A DNA stretch of 64,000 nt from Moritella dasanensis ArB 0140 (GTDB lineage: Bacteria > Pseudomonadota > Gammaproteobacteria > Enterobacterales > Moritellaceae): assembly GCF_000276805.1 (NCBI RefSeq), contig NZ_AKXQ01000014.1:1-64000 (forward strand), given 5' to 3'. Made by a program: the position numbers and the translations under genes. Of this stretch, positions 45,191 to 55,200 are shown in pieces. Within the stretch, counting starts at the first letter, position 1. Each line of letters opens with the position of its first letter. A model generated the notes under the pieces. It was not told the DNA's origin. It was given only the letters and a program-made list of their open reading frames with translations, and did no database searches.

Positions 45191-45850
45191 ATGAGTCAAT
45201 TTAATATGAGTAAATTACAAATCGATATTGTGTCTGATGTTATGTGCCCTTGGTGCATTGTCGGATACAAAGGCCTAGAGTCTGCATTGGCACAACTTGC
45301 ACCGGGCATTGAAGCGACAATCAACTGGCTGCCTTTTGAATTGAATCCGCAGATGCCGAGTGAAGGTCAAGATATGCAAGAACACTTGGTTGAGAAGTAC
45401 GGTATCAGCGAGCAACAAAGTGTGCAGAACAGAGAAATGATCAGTCAACGCGGTAAAGATGTTGGTTTTGATTTTAACTTTGCCCCCAATATGCGCATGA
45501 TCAACAGCTTTAATTTACACAGATTATTAGCGTGGGCTAACGAGCAGGGCAAGCAACATGCATTGCAAATGGCCTTGTTTACCGCGCACTTTACTGACAA
45601 TGTCTCTTTGAGTGATGATGCAACGCTTATCAAGGTCGTTGATTCGGTTGGTCTTGATGTTGTAGTCGCTAAAAACATCCTCGACTCTGATGATTATGCT
45701 GCGCAAGTACGTGCAGAACAAAAGTTGAGTATGGACAGGGGCATTAGTTCGGTGCCGACTTTCATTATTAATAATCAGTATTCTATTGCTGGTGGCCAAA
45801 CTGCAGATACTTTTAAGCAGGTTTTAACGGAAATCACGCAGGAAGCATAA
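45191..45850 (+). CDS. DsbA-family oxidoreductase, FrnE-like
   Basis: 219 aa from ATG 45191. The open frame reaches back to a GTG at 45140, but that lies in a terminator hairpin; a second ATG at 45206 is possible. A thioredoxin fold with a large helical insert: VSDVMCPWCIVGYKGLE carries the CPWC active site, and GISSVPTFIINNQYSIAGGQ is the cis-Pro loop. No signal peptide, so it acts in the cytoplasm, like FrnE/YwbO proteins. Substrates are unknown. It may share control with the reductase but has a terminator in between. Confidence 0.9.
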   Translation: MSQFNMSKLQIDIVSDVMCPWCIVGYKGLESALAQLAPGIEATINWLPFELNPQMPSEGQDMQEHLVEKYGISEQQSVQNREMISQRGKDVGFDFNFAPNMRMINSFNLHRLLAWANEQGKQHALQMALFTAHFTDNVSLSDDATLIKVVDSVGLDVVVAKNILDSDDYAAQVRAEQKLSMDRGISSVPTFIINNQYSIAGGQTADTFKQVLTEITQEA

Positions 45851-45863
45851 AAGCAGCCCGTGA

Positions 45864-45889
45864 GCAGGTAGTTATTGTCAACTGCCTGC
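45864..45889 (+). terminator. Hairpin after the DsbA-family gene
   Basis: GCAGGTAGTT and AACTGCCTGC with a 6-nt loop (one G-U pair), 13 bp after the stop. Followed by CCGTTTAG, so the T-tail is weak. Confidence 0.6.
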
Positions 45890-45899
45890 CCGTTTAGAC

Positions 45900-46049
45900 C
45901 TAAGTATCTTTGATTTTTTTACTTTGTTTTTTCATTATATACATCGCTTTGTCCGACCGTGCTAAAGCGTCATTGAAAGTATCTTTGGTTGCTCGTTCAG
46001 GTTCTACTGTAACGACAAATTCATCACCACCCACTCTAAATGCCATTTC
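45900..46049 (-). pseudogene. Remnant of a diguanylate cyclase (GGDEF)
   Basis: On the minus strand from about 46049 to the stop at 45900: FRVGGDEFVVTVEPE followed after about 16 residues by ARSDKAMYIMKK and a Lys-rich end. A full GGDEF domain has about 50 residues between these motifs, so roughly half is deleted, and a stop lies just upstream in frame. The GGDEF signature itself is perfect, so the gene was once active. Confidence 0.8.
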
Positions 46050-46218
46050 ATTTTATATCAATTCATTCGACTTAGTATTCGTATTTATTATTGTCCTGTA
46101 AATCATAATTTATTTAGTATGTATTACGAAAATAGAGTTCAAACCCTAGTTTATTGTCAATCTATTCCTGCATCGTTACATCGTTAGGATTAGCGTTTCG
46201 CTTTAGCATCTGAATCAC

Positions 46219-46266
46219 TGCACTATTTTGGTGTAACGCGATAATAAATTGCACTAATTTGGTTAT
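46219..46266 (+). promoter_or_regulatory. Two NtrC-binding sites upstream of glnK
   Basis: TGCACTATTTTGGTGTA (46219-46235) and TGCACTAATTTGGTTAT (46250-46266) both match the NtrC dyad TGCACYA-N3-TGGTGCA well. The centres are 31 bp apart (three turns) and about 70-100 bp upstream of the sigma54 promoter. Confidence 0.8.
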
Positions 46267-46328
46267 ATTAACTCTTCAACACTGTTTGTTTTTAAGGTAA
46301 GCCTTTGAATTTTAGTTGTTATATTTAT

Positions 46329-46344
46329 TGGCACAGAGATTGAA
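46329..46344 (+). promoter_or_regulatory. Sigma54 promoter of glnK-amtB
   Basis: TGGCAC (46329-46334), 5 bp, TTGAA (46340-46344), close to the -24/-12 consensus TGGCAC-N5-TTGCW, with a single deviation in the -12 box. Confidence 0.8.
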
Positions 46345-46391
46345 TTAACTTTAAACATATAAATGTTAAAAGTTGATACTTGAGGATCTCT

Positions 46392-46730
46392 ATGAAATTA
46401 ATAAGCGCAATTATTAAACCATTTAAACTCGATGATGTTCGTAAAGCAGTAGCCGATATCGGAGTGGAAGGATTAACAGCGACTGAGGTTAAAGGTTTAG
46501 GTCGCCAAAAAGGTCACACCGAGCTATATCGTGGCGCTGAATACCAAGTTGATTTCTTACCAAAAGTGAAATTAGAGATCGCAACTCAAAGTGACAATGT
46601 TGAACAAGTCATTGAAGCGATTAAAAATGCGGCTTACACAGGGAAAATTGGTGACGGTAAGATCTTTGTTTACGACTTATTGCAGGTAGTGCGTATCCGT
46701 ACCGGTGAAATGGATTCAGAAGCGATTTAA
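46392..46730 (+). CDS. glnK: Nitrogen regulatory protein P-II (GlnK)
   Basis: 112 aa from ATG 46392, with GAGGAT 4-5 nt upstream; an in-frame GTG at 46380 is discounted. Starts MKLISAIIKPFKLDDV. The T-loop GHTELYRGAEYQ contains Tyr51, the uridylylation site, and the C-terminal part has the ATP/2-oxoglutarate region GKIGDGKIFV. It binds and blocks the AmtB channel in nitrogen-rich cells. GlnK rather than GlnB because it is directly upstream of amtB and under sigma54/NtrC control. Confidence 0.95.
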   Translation: MKLISAIIKPFKLDDVRKAVADIGVEGLTATEVKGLGRQKGHTELYRGAEYQVDFLPKVKLEIATQSDNVEQVIEAIKNAAYTGKIGDGKIFVYDLLQVVRIRTGEMDSEAI

Positions 46731-46744
46731 AGGGAATTATATAT

Positions 46745-47977
46745 ATGCAAGAATTAACAACGACTGTGACGGAGCTGCGCTTTGCACTCGATACGTTTTA
46801 CTTTTTAATGTCTGGTGTGCTGGTGATGTGGATGGCGGCAGGTTTTGCCATGCTAGAAGCAGGCTTGGTTCGCTCTAAGAATACCACCGAAATTTTGACT
46901 AAAAACATCGTGCTCTATTCAATTGCATGCATCATGTTCTTACTCGTAGGTTATAACATTATGTACGTCGATAATGTTGAGGGCGGTATTATCCCGTCAT
47001 TTGGTTCGTTAATTGGAACGCAGGCTGAAGGCGCTGACCATTCACTTGAATCAGACTTCTTTTTCCAAGTTGTATTTGTGGCAACTGCAATGTCTATCGT
47101 GTCTGGTGCTGTGGCTGAACGTATGAAGTTATGGGCCTTCCTTGCTTTTGCTGTCGTGCTCACCGCGGTTATTTATCCGGTTGAAGGCTATTGGACTTGG
47201 GGCGGTGGTTTCTTATCTGAAGCGGGTTTCTCTGATTTTGCTGGTTCTGGTATTGTTCACATGGCGGGTGCATCGGCTGCATTAGCGGGTGTGTTATTAC
47301 TCGGAGCACGTAAGGGTAAATACGGTAAAAATGGTGAGGTACACCCAATTCCGGGTTCAAATATGCCACTCGCGACATTGGGTACATTTATTCTATGGAT
47401 GGGTTGGTTTGGTTTTAACGGTGGTTCACAGTTATTAATTTCTGATGCTGAAAATGCAACGGCTGTTGGTCTTATCTTCCTGAACACCAATGCGGCGGCA
47501 GCGGGTGGTGCGGTTTCTGCGTTGATTGTGACTAAGTTCATGTGGGGTAAAGTAGATTTAACCATGGTACTTAATGGTGCATTAGCGGGTCTTGTTACTA
47601 TTACTGCTGACCCTCTGAGTCCAGCTCCAGCATTTGCAACATTACTAGGCGCTTTAGGCGGAGTATTAGTTGTGATTAGTATTGTTGCCCTGGATAAAGT
47701 GAAGATTGATGATCCAGTTGGTGCTATCTCTGTACACGGTGTGTGTGGGTTATTTGGTTTAATGGTTGTTCCATTTAGTAATGGCGAGGCAACATTCTCT
47801 GCTCAATTATTTGGTGCTGCGATTATCTTTGCTTGGGTGTTTGGCGCAAGTATCCTTGTATGGACAGTGCTTAAAGCAACCATGGGTATTCGAGTGACTG
47901 AAGAAGATGAAATGATCGGTATGGATATGGCTGATTGTGGTATTGATGCTTACCCTGAGTTTATTACGACTAAATAA
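46745..47977 (+). CDS. amtB: Ammonium transporter AmtB
   Basis: 410 aa, about 11 membrane segments. It lacks a cleavable signal of the E. coli type. Conserved elements: FAMLEAGLVRSKN, the family signature with DFAGSGIVHMAGASAALAG (pore His pair, first half), GWFGFNGGS, and SVHGVCGLFG with the second pore His. Forms a trimer conducting NH4+/NH3, gated by GlnK. It starts 14 nt after the glnK stop, so the two are one operon; a strong terminator follows. Confidence 0.97.
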   Translation: MQELTTTVTELRFALDTFYFLMSGVLVMWMAAGFAMLEAGLVRSKNTTEILTKNIVLYSIACIMFLLVGYNIMYVDNVEGGIIPSFGSLIGTQAEGADHSLESDFFFQVVFVATAMSIVSGAVAERMKLWAFLAFAVVLTAVIYPVEGYWTWGGGFLSEAGFSDFAGSGIVHMAGASAALAGVLLLGARKGKYGKNGEVHPIPGSNMPLATLGTFILWMGWFGFNGGSQLLISDAENATAVGLIFLNTNAAAAGGAVSALIVTKFMWGKVDLTMVLNGALAGLVTITADPLSPAPAFATLLGALGGVLVVISIVALDKVKIDDPVGAISVHGVCGLFGLMVVPFSNGEATFSAQLFGAAIIFAWVFGASILVWTVLKATMGIRVTEEDEMIGMDMADCGIDAYPEFITTK

Positions 47978-47996
47978 ATCGATGTAATACTTGGAC

Positions 47997-48030
47997 AAGA
48001 AAGCTCAGCATTTGCTGGGCTTTCTTTTTA
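47997..48030 (+). terminator. Terminator of glnK-amtB
   Basis: AAGAAAGCTCAGCA and TGCTGGGCTTTCTT with a 2-nt gap, then TTTTATT. Confidence 0.9.
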
Positions 48031-48110
48031 TTAGAAATAATTCATAAGAAATAATTTATAATAATCGCTTTTATTAAGTAGATATAACAATAACTTATTA
48101 TATCTCTTGT

Positions 48111-48872
48111 TTATAAGTTTTGTGTGTCACAGAGTAATTCGGCATAACGTACCATCGGAATATTCATTTCTGCTTGCAACAATGTCCCTTTCGCCAGCAA
48201 TGCTTCTCTGCTTATGAACGGAATGTCGTTTTTGAATGCGAGTATAATCGTGTTGCCACCTTTTACGTCAAGACTAAGAAGTTGGTTGTCAAATTCCAGC
48301 GCCAGTAATTCATCTAACGCTTCTCGTAATTCAGGCGTCGTATTGCAGATATTGAGGACCAGGACACCCTGTTGGTTGAGTGCATTATTACAATCACGTA
48401 AGTAGGTTGCCTGTACTTGCTTCGGTTCCATGCCTTGTGAGTTGTATAGATCTGAAAAGATAATATCGCTTTTTATGTCGGTATTTTTCATGTAATTCAC
48501 CGCATCATCGATATGAATGCTGAGGCGTTCTGTGTCGGGTAAGTAAAAATATTCTTTTGCGGCTGTCGCCACTGCTTCGCGGTATTCAATTGCGTGCACG
48601 TTCAAGGTTGCAAAACTACTGAGCAAGTTCTTTGCCATTGAGCCCGCGCCCAGCCCCATGACGGTAGCCGTTTTGACTGTGGGGATAAAAAATAAACCCG
48701 CCATCATCGCTTGGGTATAACCAAGATGTAAGCCATTAATGTTATTTAGTTTCATGCAACTTTGATAGATCTTGCCATCAAAACTGAGGATCCGACTGTT
48801 CTTGGTTTCGTAAACATAAACTGGGCCGTGTTCATCTTCTGTTGATGAGATGCAGGTTCCTTTAATATCCAT
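48111..48872 (-). CDS. Spermidine-synthase-like methyltransferase-fold protein
   Basis: 253 aa, soluble. The N-terminal beta region (HGPVYVYETKNSRILSFDG, split around the propylamine-type pocket) leads into a Rossmann fold: ATVMGLGAGSMAKNLL is the nucleotide-binding glycine loop, NVHAIEYREAVATAAKEYF the acidic strand end, and IIFSDLYNSQGM the region of the catalytic Asp in true polyamine synthases. Members like this are common orphans in gammaproteobacteria and most have no proven aminopropyl transfer activity. Unlinked to polyamine genes here. Confidence 0.75.
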   Translation of the reverse strand: MDIKGTCISSTEDEHGPVYVYETKNSRILSFDGKIYQSCMKLNNINGLHLGYTQAMMAGLFFIPTVKTATVMGLGAGSMAKNLLSSFATLNVHAIEYREAVATAAKEYFYLPDTERLSIHIDDAVNYMKNTDIKSDIIFSDLYNSQGMEPKQVQATYLRDCNNALNQQGVLVLNICNTTPELREALDELLALEFDNQLLSLDVKGGNTIILAFKNDIPFISREALLAKGTLLQAEMNIPMVRYAELLCDTQNL

Positions 48873-49095
48873 GGTCTTTTTAATATCTCTTCAATACGTA
48901 AATATAACTGATAGGGCATTATAACGGAAAACGAGGTAATAGAAGTACTATCGAAATATTTCAATGAATTTAGCTCGAACGGAGAAGATTAGGTGTTATT
49001 TTGTGAGGTGTGTAAAGAGTTGCTGACTTAAAAAGGCATGAATATAAATGAGTACCTACAATATGTCTATGTAACTCTAATGGGATAGGAATATC
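48873..49095. other. Intergenic region before a tiny ORF
   Basis: 223 bp with no recognised gene; presumably the promoter of the spermidine-synthase-like gene. With the small ORF and the 85 bp after it, about 410 bp lie between the two neighbouring genes. Confidence 0.4.
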
Positions 49096-49197
49096 ATGAG
49101 AAAGTTGTTATTAAACATATTTAAGAAAAAACGACAATCAGTGTGTTTAAATGAAAGACTGAAATATGCCATGATTGAAAACCCAAAGAGGTCATAA
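49096..49197 (+). CDS. Possible small basic protein, 33 aa
   Basis: ATG 49096 with TAGGA about 7 nt upstream. The product begins MRKLLLNIFKKKRQ and is Lys/Arg-rich. It is the only gene-like feature in the 410-bp gap and on the opposite strand to its neighbours. Could be a small membrane-associated peptide or chance; no homology is claimed. Confidence 0.25.
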   Translation: MRKLLLNIFKKKRQSVCLNERLKYAMIENPKRS

Positions 49198-49282
49198 CCA
49201 CTATTAACCGGCACGATTCACTTTTATTATTAATTGGCATTACTCACCTTAACGGTGACAGCATTACCGACTGCCACAGCGA

Positions 49283-49906
49283 TTAAATAATACGTCTAAA
49301 CGTCAAGTTAATACGCGGGGTATCAACCTTAAGCCTTTTTGGTAAAGCATGATGCCAATGCTGCTGGCAGTATCGCATTAACAATAAATCACCCTGTTCC
49401 AGTTCGACGGATACTTGTTCTTTTGTGGCTTTATGGCGGAATTTGAAACTTCGGGTCGCACCAACACTGACCGATGCGATACAACTTTGGTCCATGTTCG
49501 TTTCATCATCACTGTGCCAACCCACGTAATCAGTACCGTCACGGTATAAATTACATAACACCGCATTAAACTTCTCGTTATGTATTGCTGTTATTTTATC
49601 GGCTAATTGCAAAAGTGAATGAGGCCAATCTAAGACTTTATGTGTGACAGCGTTATAGCGATGTTCTCTGTCCGTGTACAGACATACCAAGCGTTTTGGT
49701 TCTACCCATTGGCCATACATAAACAGTTGCTGCGTTTCCCAATGAATAAGTGACTGAAGCTCAGACAGATCAAGATCTGTAAAAAAATTAGGATAAAGCC
49801 AAGCTTCGCCATCTCGCGGTAGAACTTGTTCTGGTTCTCGCGTAAATAAGTCTAAATTCATGGGTAATGTCATGTGGGATGCTTGCATATAAGAACATCC
49901 CATCAT
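49283..49906 (-). CDS. AlkB-like 2-oxoglutarate/Fe(II)-dependent dioxygenase
   Basis: 207 aa. The closest family pattern is the ALKBH2/3-like bacterial AlkB group, which oxidatively removes alkyl groups from DNA or RNA bases. Iron ligands are in GWHSDDE (His and Asp) and HHALPKR (His); RINLTFR provides the Arg pair that binds 2-oxoglutarate. FNAVLCNLYRDGTDYVGWH is the nucleotide-lid region. Several Met codons at the start (MMGCSYMQASHMTLPMNLDL) leave the exact start open. Confidence 0.88.
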   Translation of the reverse strand: MMGCSYMQASHMTLPMNLDLFTREPEQVLPRDGEAWLYPNFFTDLDLSELQSLIHWETQQLFMYGQWVEPKRLVCLYTDREHRYNAVTHKVLDWPHSLLQLADKITAIHNEKFNAVLCNLYRDGTDYVGWHSDDETNMDQSCIASVSVGATRSFKFRHKATKEQVSVELEQGDLLLMRYCQQHWHHALPKRLKVDTPRINLTFRRII

Positions 49907-50049
49907 ATTAACTAAAATATAATCATGTCACAATCTCAATGCTGATTGTTTTACGCCATCATGACTTACCGCTGAAAGAGCCTCTGTCATGTGAAGCATT
50001 GACTCATGTCGTCAAGCAATGTCGTCAAAAAATGTCTCAAGCTATGCCA

Positions 50050-51261
50050 TTAACTCATGTCATCAACCAATGTCGTCACCACTTGTGGGTTACTGTGTAA
50101 TGTTCGATGTACCGGACACCTATCTGCGATCTCCATTAATCGTGTTTTTTCGGCATCACTCAAGGGGCCTAACAGCTGTACTTTACGGATTAATAATTCT
50201 ATTTTTTGATTCGGTTCCGTCACATTACTGGCATCTTTTATATAATCACGCTCGTGAGATAAAGATACTTCGACATGCTCGAGGGGGATCTTCTTATGAT
50301 CCGCATACATACGAATTGTCATCGCAGTACAGGCACCTAAAGCAGCCAATAAATGTTCATAGGGATCGGGCCCTGTATTTTGGCCTCCGACTTGTGTTGG
50401 TTCGTCGGCATACCAACTGTGGTGGTCACTGAAAACGGATTGCTGAAATTTATGGTCGAGTTCCGCTACCGTAATGTGCCCTTTGGTTACTTGGGGACGC
50501 GATATTACGGCGACTGGGATATAGCGGCTTGCCCATCCGGAAATCGTTTGCGCAACATATTCACTGTCGATTGATTTTGATAACAGATGATCGGCAGTGT
50601 CTAAGCTAACAAAGCTTTTAGGGTGCTTGGCCGCTTTATAGATTTTCTCGGCATCTGCAATATCGACAGTTAAATCGATGGGAGAATGCAATACCAGCAA
50701 CGCCTTATTCAGATGCTGTATATGCTCTGTCGTTTGGTTACGCAAATCATCTATAAATTGTTTTTTAATCGTAAACTCACGTGGGCCCAAACTCACTTTC
50801 GCACTGCCGCTTTGTTCTATTGTGTCGAGGTGGGCATCAAAGTTGTGTATCACATGGCTTGCTTCAAACGGTGCCGCAATGGTCACCACTGCTTTGACTT
50901 TTGGCAGTTTTGCTGCCATCGCTAACACGGCAGCGCCACCGAGACTATGTCCGATTAATAGTTGTGGTGCATCATAATGCTGTTCAAGAAATTCTGCCGC
51001 TGCAAGCAAGTCTTCGGTATTGGATGAAAAATTGGTATTGGCAAAGTCACCGTCACTGTTACCCAAGCCGGTGAAGTCAAATCGAAACACAGCAAAGCCA
51101 TGTTGCACTAAAAACCGGCTAATTCGCGAGGCGGCTGCCACATCTTTACCACAGGTAAAACAATGAGCAAATAATACATAGGCTCGTATCGCTTGGTCAG
51201 GTGTTTCAAGCAAGCCCGCTAGGTTTTGTCCTTGACTCGGAAATTCAACTTTTGTTCTCAT
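50050..51261 (-). CDS. Alpha/beta hydrolase - OsmC fusion protein
   Basis: 403 aa, two domains. N-terminal alpha/beta hydrolase (1-245): [13 protein letters not shown], nucleophile Ser in [15 protein letters not shown], Asp in [10 protein letters not shown], His in DTADHLLS. C-terminal OsmC/Ohr-type domain (about 265-400) with [19 protein letters not shown] holding the first redox Cys and RCPVHRTL the second. OsmC proteins reduce organic hydroperoxides, so the fusion may hydrolyse an ester and detoxify its peroxide. Such bifunctional proteins are widespread but their substrates are unknown. Single-gene unit. Confidence 0.9.
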   Translation of the reverse strand: MRTKVEFPSQGQNLAGLLETPDQAIRAYVLFAHCFTCGKDVAAASRISRFLVQHGFAVFRFDFTGLGNSDGDFANTNFSSNTEDLLAAAEFLEQHYDAPQLLIGHSLGGAAVLAMAAKLPKVKAVVTIAAPFEASHVIHNFDAHLDTIEQSGSAKVSLGPREFTIKKQFIDDLRNQTTEHIQHLNKALLVLHSPIDLTVDIADAEKIYKAAKHPKSFVSLDTADHLLSKSIDSEYVAQTISGWASRYIPVAVISRPQVTKGHITVAELDHKFQQSVFSDHHSWYADEPTQVGGQNTGPDPYEHLLAALGACTAMTIRMYADHKKIPLEHVEVSLSHERDYIKDASNVTEPNQKIELLIRKVQLLGPLSDAEKTRLMEIADRCPVHRTLHSNPQVVTTLVDDMS

Positions 51262-51481
51262 CGATTTGATCCTAGGTTTATAATAAACACCTTGGAACTA
51301 AATGCATCTCACGGTGTTATTACGTAATTAAAAAGCAATTAACGGTAGTAATTGTATCTGGGATCTTATGAGTATAGTTGTAGTTGCATCGCTAATTTGA
51401 ACATTAGCTAAAAGACATCATGTATGTAGAAGGTAAAGTACGGTACAAGAAAGGCGGTGGTGGCATTCTATTAAAGAAAGC

Positions 51482-51516
51482 GACCAAGCTATAACTTATT
51501 TCATTACAGCTTGGTC
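51482..51516 (-). terminator. Probable terminator of the cus operon
   Basis: GACCAAGCT (51482-51490) and AGCTTGGTC (51508-51516), 17-nt loop, just past the last minus-strand gene. On the minus strand it is followed by GCTTTCTTTAATAG. Confidence 0.65.
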
Positions 51517-51536
51517 ACGAGCGATATTATTAAAAA

Positions 51537-52211
51537 TTAGTCACATTTAATACGATATTCTTTATGACTTTTCTTGGTATGTTGCTTGATTGCCTTAAGC
51601 ACTGTTTTAACTTCTTTTTTGCCGTCTGCTGTTTGTAATTGCTTAAACAGACCCGTCAATTTTTCAATGCCTTGCTGATAGCCCTGATGCTGCATGTGAG
51701 TTTGGTGGTCCATGCCGGGCATATTTTCCATTTGGCTATGATCCATCGCTGGCATATCTTTATTCATGGCAGACATGTCGTGATTCATAGCAGGCATATC
51801 TTTATTCATTGCGGACATGTCATGATCCATACCAGGCATATCTTTCTTCATGCCAGCCATGTCATGATTCATCGCGGACATGTCATGATCCATACCAGGC
51901 ATATCCTTCTTCATGCCAGCCATGTCATGATTCATCGCAGGCATGTCATGATTCTTCAGCTTTACCGGAATCTCATTTCTTGCCTTCATTGAGTTGGCAA
52001 GTAACTTAGTTACCTGAGCTTGCATGGCCGTGGCATCATTACGTTTAAATGCCGCGACATAGGATTTTAAGTCGTCATTCATCTCTTTCATCATGCCGCT
52101 TAGCGCGGTATCTTCGCAGTGTGTTTCGCCATCATGAGCGAACACCGGCAGACTGAGTGCGGCAGACAGTACTAGCGATCCTGCTATCGTTTTTGTCATT
52201 TTGTTTAACAT
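51537..52211 (-). CDS. Periplasmic Met/His-repeat metal-binding protein
   Basis: 224 aa. Signal peptide (about 1-25, cut near PVFA-HD). A short helical region (about 28-85) is followed by about 80 residues built from 11-residue repeats of the kinds NHDMAGMKKDM, PGMDHDMSAM and NKDMPAMNHDM, then a helical C-terminus ending in Cys. Spaced Met and His residues of this kind bind Cu(I)/Ag(I) and Cu(II). It is the last gene of the cusC-B-A operon, 22 bp after cusA, a place where other genomes carry the small chaperone CusF; a buffering or delivery role is inferred. The start may be ATG 52211 or the in-frame Met at residue 5. Confidence 0.85.
   Translation of the reverse strand: MLNKMTKTIAGSLVLSAALSLPVFAHDGETHCEDTALSGMMKEMNDDLKSYVAAFKRNDATAMQAQVTKLLANSMKARNEIPVKLKNHDMPAMNHDMAGMKKDMPGMDHDMSAMNHDMAGMKKDMPGMDHDMSAMNKDMPAMNHDMSAMNKDMPAMDHSQMENMPGMDHQTHMQHQGYQQGIEKLTGLFKQLQTADGKKEVKTVLKAIKQHTKKSHKEYRIKCD
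51715..51945 (-). repeat. Tandem repeats encoding Met/His motifs
   Basis: 33-bp units grouped in 66-bp higher-order units. The stretches around 51814-51879 and 51880-51945 are near-identical, which implies recent duplication and makes copy number likely to vary between strains. Confidence 0.8.
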
Positions 52212-52233
52212 GGCATATTCCTTTTTTTAATTG

Positions 52234-55200
52234 TTAATTGTCTGTTGTTAATTTTTTATTAGAGGCTGCGGTACTGTCATCATCCTCGGTCATGATCGAT
52301 TTCAAGCTGAACTGTTTCCACAGGTAGAACATGGCCGGTAGTACCAACAAGGTTAGCATTAACGCTGAAGCCATACCGCCAATCATTGGCGCGGCAATAC
52401 GCTGCATCACTTGTGAGCCAGTTCCTTCACCAAACATAATGGGCACAAGGCCGATGATAACAGTGGCGACGGTCATCATCACTGGACGTACTCGTAAACC
52501 AGCACCTTCCATTATTGCCTGACGTAATTTGGCTTTAGTTAGCTGGCCAGCTGCAATAGCGGCATCGAGTGATTGATTTAAATAAACCAACATGATGACA
52601 CCAATCTCAACGGCAACACCAGCGAGGGCGATGAAACCAACACCGACGGCAATCGAAAAATTATAGTTGAGCAAGTAAAGTAACCAGATGCCACCGATCA
52701 TCGCCAGCGGTAAAGTACCCAAAATCAGTAATACTTCACCGACACGTCTAAATGCCAGGTAGAGTAATAACACGATAATAGCGAGTGTGGCAGGGATCAC
52801 CACCGTTAAGGTTTCCTTCGCGCGCTGCATATATTCGTATTGACCAGACCAGGTAATAGAATAACCAGCAGGCAAGACGAGTTGTTCCGCCACAGCTTTT
52901 TGCGCGTCGAGTACATAAGAGCCAAGGTCACGGCCTGCGATATCAACATAGATCCAGCCATTAGGACGGGCATTTTCAGTTTTTATCATCGGCGCACCAT
53001 CTTCAACATAGACGTTAGCCACGTCGCTTAAGGCTATACGAGCGCCTTGCGGTGTGATTATCGGCAGTAATTTCATTTGCTCGATGCTGTCGCGGTAGGT
53101 TTGTGGATAACGCACATTAACTGGATAACGCTCTAATCCTTCAATGGTTTGGGTGACATTCATCCCGCCAACCGCGGTGGATACGACGGCTTGTACATCA
53201 GCAATGTTAAGACCATAACGTGCAGCTTTTGCCCGCTGTATATCAACCTTAACATAACGGCCTCCGGCTACTCGCTCAGCATAAGCAGAGGTTGTACCTT
53301 CAACGTTAAGCAATATTTTTTCTATGTCTTTACCAATTTTTTCTATTTCAGCCAGTTTCTCACCCGCTACCTTGATACCAATGGGGGTTTTGATACCAGT
53401 GGCTAACATATCGGTACGCGTTTTGATTGGCATTACCCAGGCGTTGGTGACACCAGGGAACTTGATCAACGAGTCTAATTCTTCGCGTAAACCTGCAGAT
53501 GTCATGCCGTCTCGCCACTGATCTTTGGGTTTTAAACTGATGAAGGTTTCTATCATCGTTAATGGCGCGGCGTCTGTTGCTGTTTCTGCACGTCCAGCTT
53601 TGCCCCAAACGCGTTCCACTTCAGGCACGGTTTTGATCAATTTATTGGTTTGTTGCAGCAATTCTCTGGCTTTACCGATACTGATCCCCGGATAGGTAGT
53701 CGGCATGTACATTAGATCACCTTCATCTAGAGGTGGAATAAATTCACTGCCGATCTTGTTTACCGGATAAAAGCCGACGACAAGTAAACCCGCAACCACA
53801 AATAACAGCAGTAAAGGTGCTTTTAAGCTGAATGTTAGTAGCGGTCGATACAGGGCAATAAGACCACGATTAATCGGATTTTTGTGTTCTGGTAGTACCT
53901 TACCGCGAATGAAGTAACCCATCAGAATAGGCACTAAAGTCACCGCGAGTCCGGCTGCTGCTGCCATCGAATAGGTCTTCGTAAAGGCGAGGGGAGAAAA
54001 CATCTTGCCTTCTTGTCCTTGCAGTGCAAATACTGGCACGAAACTAAAGGTAATGATGAGTAGGGAAAAGAACAGTGCTGGACCGACTTCGGATGCAGCT
54101 TTGCTGATCACCTGCCAACGATTTTCATCCGTCAACGGTGTTTTTTCCATGTGTTTATGCACATTTTCAACCATCACGATAGCACCGTCGACCATAGCAC
54201 CAATGGCGATAGCGATACCGCCTAATGACATGATGTTGGCATTAATTCCCTGCCAAGACATGACGATAAAAGCCACCAAAATACCGACGGGTAAACTGAT
54301 TAAGACCACCAGTGAGCTGCGGATGTGGAACAGGAATACCGCGCACACGACAACGACCACAAGAAACTCTTCAAATAGTTTTTCGTAGAGGTTTTCTACT
54401 GCATTATCGATCAGGGTAGAGCGATCGTAAGTCGGAACAATTTCAACACCTTCCGGTAAAGATCCCTGCAACGTTTTAAGTTTAGCTTTGACGGCTGCAA
54501 TGATATCACGGGCATTTTCGCTGTAACGCATGACGATGATACCGCCAACAACTTCACCTTCACCATTAAGCTCCGATACACCACGGCGCATTTGCGGCCC
54601 GATAACGATGTCGGCCACATCACCGAGTAATAACGGCGTGCCAGTTGCGCTCAGTTTTAACGGGATGTTTTTCAGATCTTCAATAGAACTGATATAACCA
54701 TTGGCGCGCACCATATATTCCGCTTCAGCCATTTCAATCACACTGGCGCCTGCTTCTTGGTTGCCCTGTTTTATGGCGTTGCTAATGGCAGACAGTGGAA
54801 TTTGATAACTGCTTAATTTATCTGGGTCAACGCTGATCTGGTATTGTTTGACCATACCGCCGACCGTCGCCACTTCCGATACACCCGGTACGGTTTGCAG
54901 TTCATACTTTAAGAACCAATCTTGTAAACTGCGTAATTCGCTAAGATCATGATTACCGCTGGTATCGGTTAACGCATAGGAATAGACCCAGCCAACGCCT
55001 GTTGCATCGGGTCCTAATGCTGGTTTGGCTGTGCTAGGCAGATTCGGTGTTACCTGAGAAAGGTATTCAAGCACCCGAGACCGAGCCCAGTACATATCTG
55101 TGCCATCTTCAAAAATGACATAAACATAAGAGTCGCCAAAGAAGGAGAAACCACGCACTGTTTTTGCACCTGGTACGGATAACATCGCCGTGGTTAGCGG

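Noticed and set aside
50019-50432. Forward-strand frame of 137 codons
   Set aside because: It lies antisense to the OsmC domain, which has clear catalytic cysteines on the other strand.
51639-51992. Forward-strand His-rich frame of 117 codons
   Set aside because: It is the antisense of the Met/His repeat gene; the reverse strand has the signal peptide, ribosome site and operon context.
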